Shown piece by piece: positions 1 to 8,446 of a DNA stretch of 55,504 nucleotides. The stretch is from Gemmatimonadota bacterium (GTDB lineage: Bacteria > Gemmatimonadota > Gemmatimonadetes > Gemmatimonadales > Gemmatimonadaceae): assembly GCA_026387915.1 (NCBI GenBank), contig JAPLKS010000023.1:1-55504 (forward strand), read 5' to 3'. A program made the translations under genes and the position numbers. The notes under the pieces are model-generated. The model saw only the letters and a list, made by a program, of their open reading frames with translations, made no database searches and was not told the DNA's origin. Numbering within the stretch: the stretch's first letter is position 1; each line of letters opens with the position of its first letter.

Positions 1-1
1 A

Positions 2-2119
2 ATCACCACGGCCCAGGGTCATTCGCTGACCAATGTGCCCATCAGTTGGACCGTGACGGCCGGTGGTGGCACCATCGCGCGTGAGGACACCGTGGGTGGA
101 TCGCTTGTGTGCAACGCGACGGTGGGCTCTTCATTCGACGCGGTCACAAACACTTCAGGCAAGTCGCACGCCTGCTGGACGCTTGGCGCCATTGCGGGGA
201 CGAACACCGTCACCGCGACGGCAAGTGCCGGTGGCGATGCGCCGGCGGGTGTGACGTTTGTGGCGACCGGCACCAGCTGGACGACGACCGCCGCCAAAGC
301 CGTCGCGACGCTTACGCTCAGCGGGCTCGATCAGACGTATAACGGTGACGCCAAGAGCGTGACGGTCACTACTACACCTGCCTCGCTTTCGCTGGTCAAC
401 GTGACCTACGGCGGCTCAACGACAGCACCGAAAACCGCCGGTAGCTATGCGGTGGTCGCCACGCTCGACAATCCGAGTTATCAGGGAACGGCGAGTGGCA
501 CACTCGTAATCGCGCAGGCATCTCAGTTGCCGCTCAGCATCACATCGCCGGCTCCGGGTGCGGCGTTTGGCGGAACGGTGCAGTTGTCCACCGATGGCGG
601 CAGCGGCACTGGTACCGTGACGTACGACGCTACGGGCTCAACGGCATGCACGGTCACTGCCGGTGGACTCGTGAGCATCACGCACGGCACCGGCACGTGC
701 TCCGTTACGGCCTCGAAGGCTGCCGACACGAACTACGGCTCCGTCAGCTCGAGCGCGTTCACGCTCACGGTGAGCAAAAAGAACACAACGATCACGCTGA
801 GCAATCTCGGTTACACGTACGACACCACACCCAAGAGTGCGACGGCGACGACGGACCCGGCTGGACTCGCCGGCGTCGCCATTACATATGATGCGAGCGC
901 TACGGCTCCGACGAATGCCGGGAACTACGCCGTCGCCGCATCGCTCGATAATCCGGATTACGCCGCGCCGACCGTGACGGGAACGCTCACGATCGCCAAG
1001 GCCAACCAGGCAACGCTGCTCGTGAATGCGCCGCCCTCGGCCACGTTCAACAGCGGCACGGTGCAGTTGACCACGAGCGGTGGCAACGGCGGCGGCGCGG
1101 TGACGTATGACGCCAGCACCACACCACTTGTCTGCTCGGTGAACGCGACCTCTGGGGCGCTGACGATTCTCGTCGGTACCGGTTCGTGCGTGGTATCCGC
1201 GGCCAAGGCCGGTGACACAAACTACAATGGCACAACGTCTGCCACGGCCTCCATCACGCTGAACAAGGGCAGTCAGAGCATCACCTTCAGCCCACTAGGC
1301 GGCAAAACGTATGGCGATGCCGCGTTCAGTGTGAATGCGACGGCTTCTTCATCGTTGGCGGTGAGCTTCGCGGCGGGCGCAACGGACAAGTGCACAGTCT
1401 CGGGTAACACCGTCACGCTCACGGGCGCCGGAAACTGCACCATCACCGCTTCGCAGGCTGGCAACGGAAACTTTGCTGCCGCCACGCCGGTGCCGCAGAC
1501 CTTTGCGATTGCCCAAAAGGCAGCAACGGCGACCGCGGGCAGCGGCAGTATGAACTTCGGCTCGGCGGTGCCGTCGCTCCCGTGCGTGGTGAGCGGCCTG
1601 CTCGGCTCGGACGCCGTGACGTGCAGCACCACGGTACCAGCCATCACGGTTGGCACGCTCGTCACCACGGCGTCGCTGAATGCGGCGGCGGCCGCGACGA
1701 ACTATTTGTGGAACTACGTTGATGGCGCGCTTGTCGTGAACAGTCTGGTCTACACGCAGTACAACTGCTTTGCCTCGCCAATGACGAGCACCGCGGCGGC
1801 GGCCAAGACGGCAGAGCACAACTCCACGGTGCCGCTCAAGTGCAAGCTGCTGGATGGGAGCGGTCGTCCGGTGTCAACGGCCAAGGGCAATCTGACCGTT
1901 CAGGATAAGGGCAAAGACGGCACGACGAACGGCTCCACCGTATTCTCGGCGACAAACGTCTTCAGGTACATGACGTCCGACGATGCCGACGAAGGACAGA
2001 ACTACTATCAGTACAACCTGTCCACCTCCACGAACAGCTACACGAGGGGTCACTACTACCTCGTGACCGCCACGTGGACCGACGGTTCCACCACGAAGGG
2101 CTGGATCTTCGTCAAGTAG
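2..2119 (+). CDS. MBG/Ig-like repeat surface protein, 5' end missing
   Basis: The reading frame is open from base 2, so the window holds only the C-terminal part of a larger protein. About 700 residues are visible. MBG-type repeats (for example the YTYDTTPKSATATTDP block and its earlier copy LDQTYNGDAKSVTVTTTP) alternate with Ig-like blocks. Each Ig-like block has a paired Cys and an A-K/Q-A-G/A-D-x-N-Y-type strand. The last roughly 115 residues contain P-L-K-C-K-L and end in W-I-F-V-K, like the PxKFxF-type terminal domain of bacterial Ig-repeat proteins. Composition is rich in Thr, Ser, Ala and Gly, as in exported adhesin-like proteins. A strong terminator follows. No catalytic motif is visible; a structural or adhesive role at the cell surface is inferred. 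Confidence 0.75.
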   Translation: MTTAQGHSLTNVPISWTVTAGGGTIAREDTVGGSLVCNATVGSSFDAVTNTSGKSHACWTLGAIAGTNTVTATASAGGDAPAGVTFVATGTSWTTTAAKAVATLTLSGLDQTYNGDAKSVTVTTTPASLSLVNVTYGGSTTAPKTAGSYAVVATLDNPSYQGTASGTLVIAQASQLPLSITSPAPGAAFGGTVQLSTDGGSGTGTVTYDATGSTACTVTAGGLVSITHGTGTCSVTASKAADTNYGSVSSSAFTLTVSKKNTTITLSNLGYTYDTTPKSATATTDPAGLAGVAITYDASATAPTNAGNYAVAASLDNPDYAAPTVTGTLTIAKANQATLLVNAPPSATFNSGTVQLTTSGGNGGGAVTYDASTTPLVCSVNATSGALTILVGTGSCVVSAAKAGDTNYNGTTSATASITLNKGSQSITFSPLGGKTYGDAAFSVNATASSSLAVSFAAGATDKCTVSGNTVTLTGAGNCTITASQAGNGNFAAATPVPQTFAIAQKAATATAGSGSMNFGSAVPSLPCVVSGLLGSDAVTCSTTVPAITVGTLVTTASLNAAAAATNYLWNYVDGALVVNSLVYTQYNCFASPMTSTAAAAKTAEHNSTVPLKCKLLDGSGRPVSTAKGNLTVQDKGKDGTTNGSTVFSATNVFRYMTSDDADEGQNYYQYNLSTSTNSYTRGHYYLVTATWTDGSTTKGWIFVK

Positions 2120-2148
2120 TGCCTGCAGCTGCCGTACCCCCCGGAACG

Positions 2149-2182
2149 AAAACGGGCTCCGAGATAATCCGGAGCCCGTTTT
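2149..2182. terminator. Intrinsic terminator, bidirectional
   Basis: A perfect 13-bp stem (AAAACGGGCTCCG paired with CGGAGCCCGTTTT) encloses an 8-nt loop. T-runs follow in both directions. It sits between the end of the MBG-repeat gene and the convergent DinB-like gene, so it can serve both. Its core stem recurs at 4827-4858. Confidence 0.9.
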
Positions 2183-2205
2183 CTTCTTCCGCGTCGACCC
2201 CGCGG

Positions 2206-2730
2206 TTATTTCGCCGGCTTGCTCGAGGGAGGCACCAGGTTGTTCATGCGGAGATACGTCACGAGGTTGCCGTAGTGTTCGTTGTCGTGCGTTGCATTCT
2301 CCAGCAGCGTGAACAGGCGCGAGTGCGGTGCACCGAACAGATCCACCGTCGCGGCCGACGCCGCATCGGTCTGCGCGTAGGCTTTGGCGCAGTACGCATT
2401 CGAGCTCTTCATGGCGTCGATGAGCGCGGCCTTCGTCTTGGCGGCTTTCTCGACCGCATCTTCGGCGGGAGGCTTCTCACCCATCGCGATGGCGCAGAAC
2501 ATCCGCTGCGATCCGGCGACATGGCCGATCAACTCACCGAACGACCGCACCGCAGGCGTCGGCTTAAACGCGAACTTCTCTTCCGGCATGTCAACCGCGG
2601 ACTGCACGATGTACTCGGTCACGCCTTTCCAGAGTTCGCGAGCATCGGCCATGGGCGATGATGCCGGCTTGCCCTGCGCAAACAATGGCGTGCTCACGCA
2701 GGCGAGCACCAACAGAGAACGGAGATTCAT
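2206..2730 (-). CDS. Secreted DinB-family protein
   Basis: 174 residues with an N-terminal signal peptide (MNLRSLLVLACVSTPLFAQG). A four-helix DinB/YfiT-like domain follows. The three expected metal-ligand histidines are visible: one in L-I-G-H-V-A-G-S near residue 70, and a pair in the late helix T-H-D-N-E-H-Y-G near residue 150. The family includes thiol-dependent transferases and many uncharacterised stress proteins. A periplasmic form such as this has no assigned substrate. The gene stands alone and converges on the MBG-repeat gene, sharing its terminator. Confidence 0.8.
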   Translation of the reverse strand: MNLRSLLVLACVSTPLFAQGKPASSPMADARELWKGVTEYIVQSAVDMPEEKFAFKPTPAVRSFGELIGHVAGSQRMFCAIAMGEKPPAEDAVEKAAKTKAALIDAMKSSNAYCAKAYAQTDAASAATVDLFGAPHSRLFTLLENATHDNEHYGNLVTYLRMNNLVPPSSKPAK

Positions 2731-2904
2731 GAGAAGAGGGGTGTGAGGGGGGACGAAACCAATCCGCCGCGACGCGGCGCTCCAGACGAATTACCCTGCT
2801 CCCGCCAAAAATCGCAAGCGCTCATTTCGATTTATCTGCCGGTGTACACGCCGCTGTTCCATTCCTGAAGTCCCTCCGCTCCCCCCCAAGCCGTGAGGTC
2901 GTTC

Positions 2905-4818
2905 ATGCATCGTTCGAAGCGCTTTGCCGCGCTCATTCCGCTCGTGCTGTTAACCGCCGGCGCACGTCCCGTACGTGCCCCAGAGAGTATTCACGCCAAT
3001 GAAAACCGGGTCGCCGCTGGCACGCTGGCAAATGGCGTGTGGACCGTGCGGCTCGAAACACGCACTGGCATCTGGCAACCAGAAGGCCCGGAAGGTCGGG
3101 CAATCACGGTTGGAGCATTCGCGGAAGTCGGCAAAGCGGCAACCGCCCCAGGACCACTGATTCGCGTGCGCGCAGGAACAACAGTGCACGTCCTCCTCCA
3201 GAACAACTACGACGCGCCGCTCACGGTGTCCGGATTTGGTAAGACGCGCGGAGCGTCTGACAGTACCGTCATTGCGCCCCATGCTTCGGCCGACCTGCGT
3301 TTCGTTGCCGCTTCGCCAGGCACGTACTACTACACGGCGCATCGTCCACCCCAGGGCGGAAACGTTGCTCCTGAAGATTTGCAACTCGGCGGCGCGATCG
3401 TCGTAGATCCTGCGAGCGGGTCGGCGGCAGACCGCGTATTCGTGATTGGTTGGTGGCTCACGGTTGACCCCAAGAGTCCGACCGGATTGGGGCGCGGCAC
3501 CATGACCATCAACGGACTCTCGTGGCCGCATACCGAACGGCTCGACTACGCGCAGGGTGATTCGGTGCGCTGGCGCGTGGTGAATCTCACGGGCGCCGAT
3601 CATCCGATGCATCTGCACGGATTCTATTTTCGTGTGAATGCGCGAGGCGATGGGATCACCGACTCGCTCTACACGGCCGAACAGCAGAAGATGGAAGTCA
3701 CGCAAATCGTCGACCCAGGTGCCACCATGGCTGTGGCCTGGCGCGCGACGCAGCCTGGCAACTGGATCTTTCATTGCCATTATGCGACCCATCTCTCCAC
3801 CACCGTAGCGCTCGACACGGAAAATGGAGAGATCGACGAATCGATGGCCGAGCATCATATGTCTGATCGGCCGCATCAGATGTATGGACTCGTGATGGGG
3901 ATTCGCGTGGAGCCACGCGGCGTACAGGCCGCCGCGCCCACTGGGGCGCGTCCTATTCGGCTGATCGTGCGCGAGCAGCCGAAGGTGTACGGCAATCAAC
4001 CTGGATTTTCATTTGTACTTGGCGGCACACCTGACGAACTGAATCGCGATGCGATGCCCGTGCCCGGCCCAACGCTGGTTCTTGAGCGCGGAAAGCCGGT
4101 GGCCATCACGATCATCAATCACTCGATTGACCGTGCCGCGGTGCACTGGCACGGCATTGAACTGGAGAGCTACCCCGACGGCGTTCCGGGGTGGAGCGGT
4201 GCCGGCACCAATGTGCTGCCGTCTATCGGACCCGGCGATTCCATTACCGTGCGCTTCACGCCGCCGCGCGCGGGCTCGTTTATGTATCACTCGCATTTCA
4301 ACGAACTGCGGCAAATCAGCGCGGGGTTGTACGGCTCCATTGTTGTGGTAGAGCCCGGCACACGCCTCAACACGGAAACCGACCGTCTGCTGTTCTTTGG
4401 CACTGCGGGCTACGGCATCAATCCGGTCTTTGGCCCGTACCCGGCATTTGTGATGAATGGCCAAACACAACCGGAGCCGATGAACCTCAAGGTAGGAACG
4501 AAGTATCGGTTCCGGCTTTTCAATCTCGCCGGTGACGAGCCGCTCCTCGTATCATTGAACGCAGGTGCCACACCAACGGCTTGGCTCCCAGTCGCAAAGG
4601 ACGGATATCCACTGCAGGCAGCACAGGTCAAGTCGCAAGCGGCCAAATTGGTGTTCGATCCGGGCGAAATATATGATTACGAGTTCACCCCCACGGCCTC
4701 CGGCGAGCTGACGCTCTCCTTTGGTCCGGTGCCAGATCCGCCAGGCACACCACCATTGCCGCCGATATTTCAGCCGCGCGCACCCAGGGTAACCGTGCAA
4801 GTGCACGTGCATCAGTAG
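2905..4818 (+). CDS. Four-cupredoxin multicopper oxidase with permuted domain order
   Basis: About 637 residues from the ATG at 2905, which has GAGG 7-8 nt upstream; a GTG at 2893 is the alternative. A hydrophobic signal peptide starts the protein. All trinuclear-site histidines are present as four HxH pairs. HPMHLHG (His233, 236, 238) and HCHYATH (His290, Cys291, His292, His296) come first. HWHG (His414, 416) and YHSH (His462, 464) come second. In ordinary laccase-type enzymes HWHG/HSH is N-terminal and HPMHLHG/HCH is C-terminal, so the order is reversed here. The N-terminal cupredoxin (about 35-175) has lost its ligands, and the last domain resembles domain 2 of three-domain enzymes. The type-1 axial position (Cys+10) is Val301, predicting a non-coordinating axial residue. 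Likely role: periplasmic oxidation of metal ions or phenolics. Confidence 0.88.
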   Translation: MHRSKRFAALIPLVLLTAGARPVRAPESIHANENRVAAGTLANGVWTVRLETRTGIWQPEGPEGRAITVGAFAEVGKAATAPGPLIRVRAGTTVHVLLQNNYDAPLTVSGFGKTRGASDSTVIAPHASADLRFVAASPGTYYYTAHRPPQGGNVAPEDLQLGGAIVVDPASGSAADRVFVIGWWLTVDPKSPTGLGRGTMTINGLSWPHTERLDYAQGDSVRWRVVNLTGADHPMHLHGFYFRVNARGDGITDSLYTAEQQKMEVTQIVDPGATMAVAWRATQPGNWIFHCHYATHLSTTVALDTENGEIDESMAEHHMSDRPHQMYGLVMGIRVEPRGVQAAAPTGARPIRLIVREQPKVYGNQPGFSFVLGGTPDELNRDAMPVPGPTLVLERGKPVAITIINHSIDRAAVHWHGIELESYPDGVPGWSGAGTNVLPSIGPGDSITVRFTPPRAGSFMYHSHFNELRQISAGLYGSIVVVEPGTRLNTETDRLLFFGTAGYGINPVFGPYPAFVMNGQTQPEPMNLKVGTKYRFRLFNLAGDEPLLVSLNAGATPTAWLPVAKDGYPLQAAQVKSQAAKLVFDPGEIYDYEFTPTASGELTLSFGPVPDPPGTPPLPPIFQPRAPRVTVQVHVHQ

Positions 4819-4826
4819 CACACACA

Positions 4827-4858
4827 CAACGGGCTCCGGATTTCTCCGGAGCCCGTTG
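4827..4858. terminator. Intrinsic terminator
   Basis: A 14-bp perfect stem (CAACGGGCTCCGGA paired with TCCGGAGCCCGTTG) with a 4-nt loop is followed by TTGTTTTG. It lies 9 nt after the multicopper oxidase stop and before the convergent tesB stop. The stem core ACGGGCTCCG matches the terminator at 2149-2182. Confidence 0.9.
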
Positions 4859-4874
4859 TTGTTTTGTCGGTCTA

Positions 4875-5741
4875 TTACTTCGGTTCGCGCATGCGCAGCA
4901 ATCCTTCCTGCGCTACAGACGCTACGAGTTCACCACTCTGCGTGTAGATCGACCCACGCACAAAGCCGCGCGCGCCGGCGGCGACTGGGCTATCCATGGC
5001 ATAGAGCAACCATTCATCCACGCGGAACGCGCGGTGCATCCATACCGAGTGGTCGAGCGACGCGATCTGCAGGCCGCGCGAACGAAACGGAACGCCGTGC
5101 GGCTGTAGCGCCGTGGGAAGCAATCCGTAGTCTGACGCATACGCGAGCACGGCCTGATGAATCCACGCGTCATCGGGCAGCGTGCCGAGTGCACGGAACC
5201 AGGTATGGCGCACGGGTGGACGTTTTTCCGATTCGAATGGCGAGAGCGGCTGCACGGGACGCCAGTCAATGGGACGATCCTGCGTCAGCACGGGCCGCAA
5301 CAGCTCTGGAATTTGGTGCGCCATTTCGCGAATGAGGCTCAACTCAGGCGCCAGCGACTCGGGATCTGGCACATCCGGCATCTCCGCATGGTGCGAGAGC
5401 CCCGGCTCTTCGATATGGAACGACGCGGAGAGATTGAAGATCGCGCGTCCATGTTGAATGGCGGTCACGCGACGCGTGGTGAAGCTCGCGCCGTCGCGCA
5501 ACCGATCTACGAAATACACAATCGGGGCGCTGAGATCACCGGGCAGAATAAAATAGCCGTGCGCGGAGTGCGCGACGCGCGGCCCTTCTACTGTGCGCTG
5601 AGCAGCGACCAGCGCCTGCGCAAACACTTGGCCGCCAAAGACGCGGCCGGTGCCAAGGTCGCGGTTGGTGCCGCGGTAGATATTGACCTCGAGCGGTTCG
5701 AGGTCGAGCAGGGCGAGGAGTTTGGCGGTGGTATCAGGCAT
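4875..5741 (-). CDS. tesB: Acyl-CoA thioesterase II
   Basis: About 288 residues in the double-hotdog TesB family, which hydrolyses acyl-CoA to fatty acid and CoA in the cytoplasm. Family landmarks are the early G-R-V-F-G-G-Q-V-F-A-Q-A-L segment of the first hotdog, R-P-P-x-x-H-T-W-F-R-A near the middle, A-S-D-Y-G-L-L-P-T carrying the expected catalytic Asp, S-L-D-H-S-V-W-M-H in the second hotdog, and V-A-S-V-A-Q-E-G carrying the expected Gln. Length matches the E. coli enzyme (about 286). I chose the ATG at 5741 because the protein then starts at the usual family position; a GTG 15 nt upstream is possible. An inverted repeat lies just upstream. Confidence 0.92.
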   Translation of the reverse strand: MPDTTAKLLALLDLEPLEVNIYRGTNRDLGTGRVFGGQVFAQALVAAQRTVEGPRVAHSAHGYFILPGDLSAPIVYFVDRLRDGASFTTRRVTAIQHGRAIFNLSASFHIEEPGLSHHAEMPDVPDPESLAPELSLIREMAHQIPELLRPVLTQDRPIDWRPVQPLSPFESEKRPPVRHTWFRALGTLPDDAWIHQAVLAYASDYGLLPTALQPHGVPFRSRGLQIASLDHSVWMHRAFRVDEWLLYAMDSPVAAGARGFVRGSIYTQSGELVASVAQEGLLRMREPK

Positions 5742-5750
5742 CCTGCAATA

Positions 5751-5774
5751 TCGCACGAATCATCATCCGTGCGA
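5751..5774. promoter_or_regulatory. Inverted repeat upstream of tesB, possible operator
   Basis: TCGCACG and CGTGCGA are perfect 7-bp inverted arms separated by 10 nt. They lie 10-33 nt upstream of the tesB ATG at 5741 and downstream of the preceding minus-strand gene. The layout fits a dimeric repressor site or a leader hairpin. No binding protein can be named. Confidence 0.25.
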
Positions 5775-5839
5775 CACCGTCGCTCATGCGCGCCAAGGCA
5801 GGGGGGTGGCCGAGACGCGCACGAGCGAGGGCGGCCCTG

Positions 5840-6460
5840 CTACGGCATGGCGCTGCCAGGCGCGGCGCCGGAGCTCTTTTTGACCACCGCACCAAGGGCC
5901 TCAATTACCGCGGCTGTTTCCGCAGGTGGGTTGGCCGGATCGGCCCCCAGTTTTTTGGCGACTGCGAGCGCATCGTCTACGGCCTTCTGCGATTCGGCCG
6001 ACAGTTTTTGCTTTTCCCACCGCGCCGCGCGCGCCACATACTGTGCCGCACGGTCAATATCCTCAGCCACGCGCTCCATCTTCGTAAAGCGCGGCTTGGC
6101 CCATCCGTTTGCCGCCAGTTGATGATGATGTTCGGCGAGCAGGTGGTCGTATTCGGCGAATTCTTTTTCTAGCGAGGCCGCGCTTGGCGGGGTCGCGGCG
6201 GCGAGTTTGGCGCCGAGCGCGTCGATCTTTGGCTCCGTTTGCATCATCCGGCCGCCAATCACTTCGTCCTTGCAACGCCCCAGTTCCTTTCGGAAATCGA
6301 GCGAAACAGCACCCATCTCGCGAGAGGCAAGGCGCGCCTGCTTGCTGGTGAACAACTGAAAGACGTGGTCGGTGCCAATCAGGTCTGCTTGCGCGCCAAC
6401 GGGACGAGTGGCGACGGCCGCCAACAACACCCCAAGCGCAATGCGTGATACGGTGCGCAT
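5840..6460 (-). CDS. Secreted hypothetical protein, helical
   Basis: About 206 residues from the ATG at 6460, which is preceded by a strong GGAGGGTGATC ribosome binding site. The longer open frame upstream is proline/arginine-rich and lacks such support. The first 25 residues (RTVSRIALGVLLAAVATRPVGAQA region) form a clear signal peptide. The mature part is mostly predicted helix with many Ala, Lys and Glu, a His-rich turn (L-A-E-H-H-H-Q-L-A) and a single Cys. There is no CxxCH haem motif and no catalytic signature. I do not recognise the family. A periplasmic role is inferred from the signal peptide only. Confidence 0.65.
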   Translation of the reverse strand: MRTVSRIALGVLLAAVATRPVGAQADLIGTDHVFQLFTSKQARLASREMGAVSLDFRKELGRCKDEVIGGRMMQTEPKIDALGAKLAAATPPSAASLEKEFAEYDHLLAEHHHQLAANGWAKPRFTKMERVAEDIDRAAQYVARAARWEKQKLSAESQKAVDDALAVAKKLGADPANPPAETAAVIEALGAVVKKSSGAAPGSAMP

Positions 6461-6647
6461 GATCACCCTCCAGGCGAGTATCGCCGGACGCGCCGGAACT
6501 CGGCGGCGGCCGGAGCTCCTGCACGTTGGCGTGCCTTGGTCCGGAGGCGCCATACCGTATTAGATGACGGGGCGACAGGGAAACGCCGACCACCGCTCGG
6601 CACCGGAGCCTCCGAGAGGAGACCCCGGGACGCTGGTTACTTCCGAG

Positions 6648-7940
6648 TTAGCGTGGCCAGCCCGACTGTGGGATTCCGGGGGTGAGTTTCAGCGCATTCT
6701 GGAAGTACACCTTCTTCAGGACGGCATCCGGCAGATCGATGCCGTACAGTTTCCAGAAGGCGTGATAGCCGCGATAGTAATCGAAGTATTCGTCATGCGT
6801 TTCGAACACGCGCCAATAGTACGGATACTCTTCTGGCTGAAAGGAGTCTTTGCCAAAGAGAATGCGATCTTGGTAGGTGATAAAGAAATCGTGCGCGCCG
6901 CGCGGCTGACGGCCGAGGTCGTACAGCACCGCGCCGAGTTCCGTGTAGACGTTCGGGTAGTCGGTGAGCAGTTTGCCGAGGCGGCCGAGGTCGTTGGCGT
7001 ACCACGCCATATGCGCGGCGACGAACGTCGTCTTGGGATGTTTGCGGAACAGGTTGTCGCGCTCCGTCATCAAATCTTCGAACTTCGGGAAGCGTTCCGG
7101 CGGATAGCGACGATCGGAGAAGAGCGCGAGTTCGAGCCACCGTTCGTTCTTGGAGTCGATGGGCTCGAAGAACTCCTGCGGGTCGGCCGTGTGGATGAAC
7201 ACCGGCAGCTTGAGACGCGCGCAGGCGTCCCAGATTGGATCGAGTTCAGGATCGTCAATTTTGAGACGGCTGCCATCGGGCTTTTTGACGTTGAGGCCGA
7301 GGCTTTTTGGAATTTCACCGACGCCTACGGCGCCCGCGGCGACGTCGGCTTCGAGCTGCTTGATGGCGCGCTCGGCCCAGCCCGGCCCAACGTTACTGAA
7401 GTTCACGCCAGCCAGCACGCGGACGCGATCCTTCATTTTTGGCGAGGCGTTGATCACCGCCATCGCGCGCTGCAGGCGATCGCCGGACATGTTGTCGGCG
7501 GCGACCATCATGCGCACGTTGAGGCTATCGAGCGACGCCCCAAGGCTCGCAATGCTTTCGGCGGAGCCCAGCAATCCCTGCGGATGGCCGTGGAAATCGA
7601 TGGCCGGGTACTTCGCCTGCGGCACTTTGTGTGCGGGGGTCGTGAGCGTGGAGTGCGGGCGATAATCGAGAATACTGGGTGCCGGAAAGTCCGGCTCGCG
7701 GCAGAGGCGTGGCCGAATCTCGGTAGAGCCCGGTGGGCAGCTCTCGCCAGGCGCTATCGTGTTGCCACCGCGACCGCCGCCGCGACCGTTGGTCGGTTGT
7801 TGGGCAAAGGCGGGCTGGCTTACGGCCAGTACTGCGGTGAATGTGAAGACGGCTGACGCGAGGCGCACAAAATCTCCGAAGGGGACGAAGGAATGAATCT
7901 GGGGCGCGGACGGCTCGTGCGAAACCCGTTTTTCGGACAC
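6648..7940 (-). CDS. Secreted amidohydrolase (amidohydrolase-2 type TIM barrel)
   Basis: 430 residues. The N-terminus carries a hydrophobic export segment ending in A-F-A-Q-Q, then a Gly/Arg-rich linker. The barrel shows the metal-site signatures of the ACMSD/amidohydrolase-2 family: D-F-H-G-H (HxH on strand 1), F-I-H-T-A-D, A-A-H-M-A-W and the late L-F-G-K-D-S with the catalytic Asp. Such enzymes hydrolyse or decarboxylate cyclic or aromatic substrates; the substrate here is unknown. The gene starts 68 nt from the divergent haemoglobin gene, so both promoters lie in 7941-8008. Downstream, 6461-6647 contains no gene I can support. Confidence 0.82.
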   Translation of the reverse strand: MSEKRVSHEPSAPQIHSFVPFGDFVRLASAVFTFTAVLAVSQPAFAQQPTNGRGGGRGGNTIAPGESCPPGSTEIRPRLCREPDFPAPSILDYRPHSTLTTPAHKVPQAKYPAIDFHGHPQGLLGSAESIASLGASLDSLNVRMMVAADNMSGDRLQRAMAVINASPKMKDRVRVLAGVNFSNVGPGWAERAIKQLEADVAAGAVGVGEIPKSLGLNVKKPDGSRLKIDDPELDPIWDACARLKLPVFIHTADPQEFFEPIDSKNERWLELALFSDRRYPPERFPKFEDLMTERDNLFRKHPKTTFVAAHMAWYANDLGRLGKLLTDYPNVYTELGAVLYDLGRQPRGAHDFFITYQDRILFGKDSFQPEEYPYYWRVFETHDEYFDYYRGYHAFWKLYGIDLPDAVLKKVYFQNALKLTPGIPQSGWPR

Positions 7941-8008
7941 TCGCTTGAATTTTCAGACGAGTTGCTCACTTCCATCGCCCTCGGCGAAGGCTACGGTATC
8001 TTATTCTG

Positions 8009-8437
8009 ATGAATTCCGACCAAACTCCATTTGAGATGCTGGGTGGTGACGCCGCCGTTCACCAACTCGTAGACCGTTTCTACGACCTCATGGAACGCTC
8101 GCCGGAGGCCGCGCATGTGCGCGCCATGCACGCAACGTCACTCACGCAGTCGCGGATGAAACTCTATCTGTTTCTCAGTGGCTGGCTTGGAGGGCCGCCG
8201 CTCTACGTCGAACGCTACGGCCATCCACGACTGAGGGCGCGGCATCTGCCCTTTGCTATCGGCGCACTGGAGCGCGACGAATGGCTCTGGTGCATGCAAC
8301 GGGCTCTCGCTGAACAGTCCATACCAGCAGACGTGCGTCACGATCTGTTCGAGAAGCTGAGTAGCCTCGCTGATCACATGCGCAATCAGCCAGATCCTGA
8401 CGCGCCGGCGCATACGATGCCAATTTTCCCCGCCTGA
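8009..8437 (+). CDS. Truncated haemoglobin, group II
   Basis: 142 residues with the 2/2 globin layout of group II (trHbO/YjbI-like) proteins. The phenylalanine/tyrosine-rich B helix (V-D-R-F-Y-D-L-M) carries a tyrosine at the expected distal site. The proximal histidine sits in R-A-R-H-L-P-F, and the group-II tryptophan in D-E-W-L-W-C-M. The segment F-L-S-G-W-L-G-G-P-P-L-Y is typical of the group. Likely role: haem-based binding or detoxification of O2, NO or peroxide in the cytoplasm. The stop codon lies 9 nt from the convergent aminotransferase-like gene, with no obvious terminator between them. Confidence 0.9.
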   Translation: MNSDQTPFEMLGGDAAVHQLVDRFYDLMERSPEAAHVRAMHATSLTQSRMKLYLFLSGWLGGPPLYVERYGHPRLRARHLPFAIGALERDEWLWCMQRALAEQSIPADVRHDLFEKLSSLADHMRNQPDPDAPAHTMPIFPA

Positions 8438-8446
8438 CGCGCTCCG

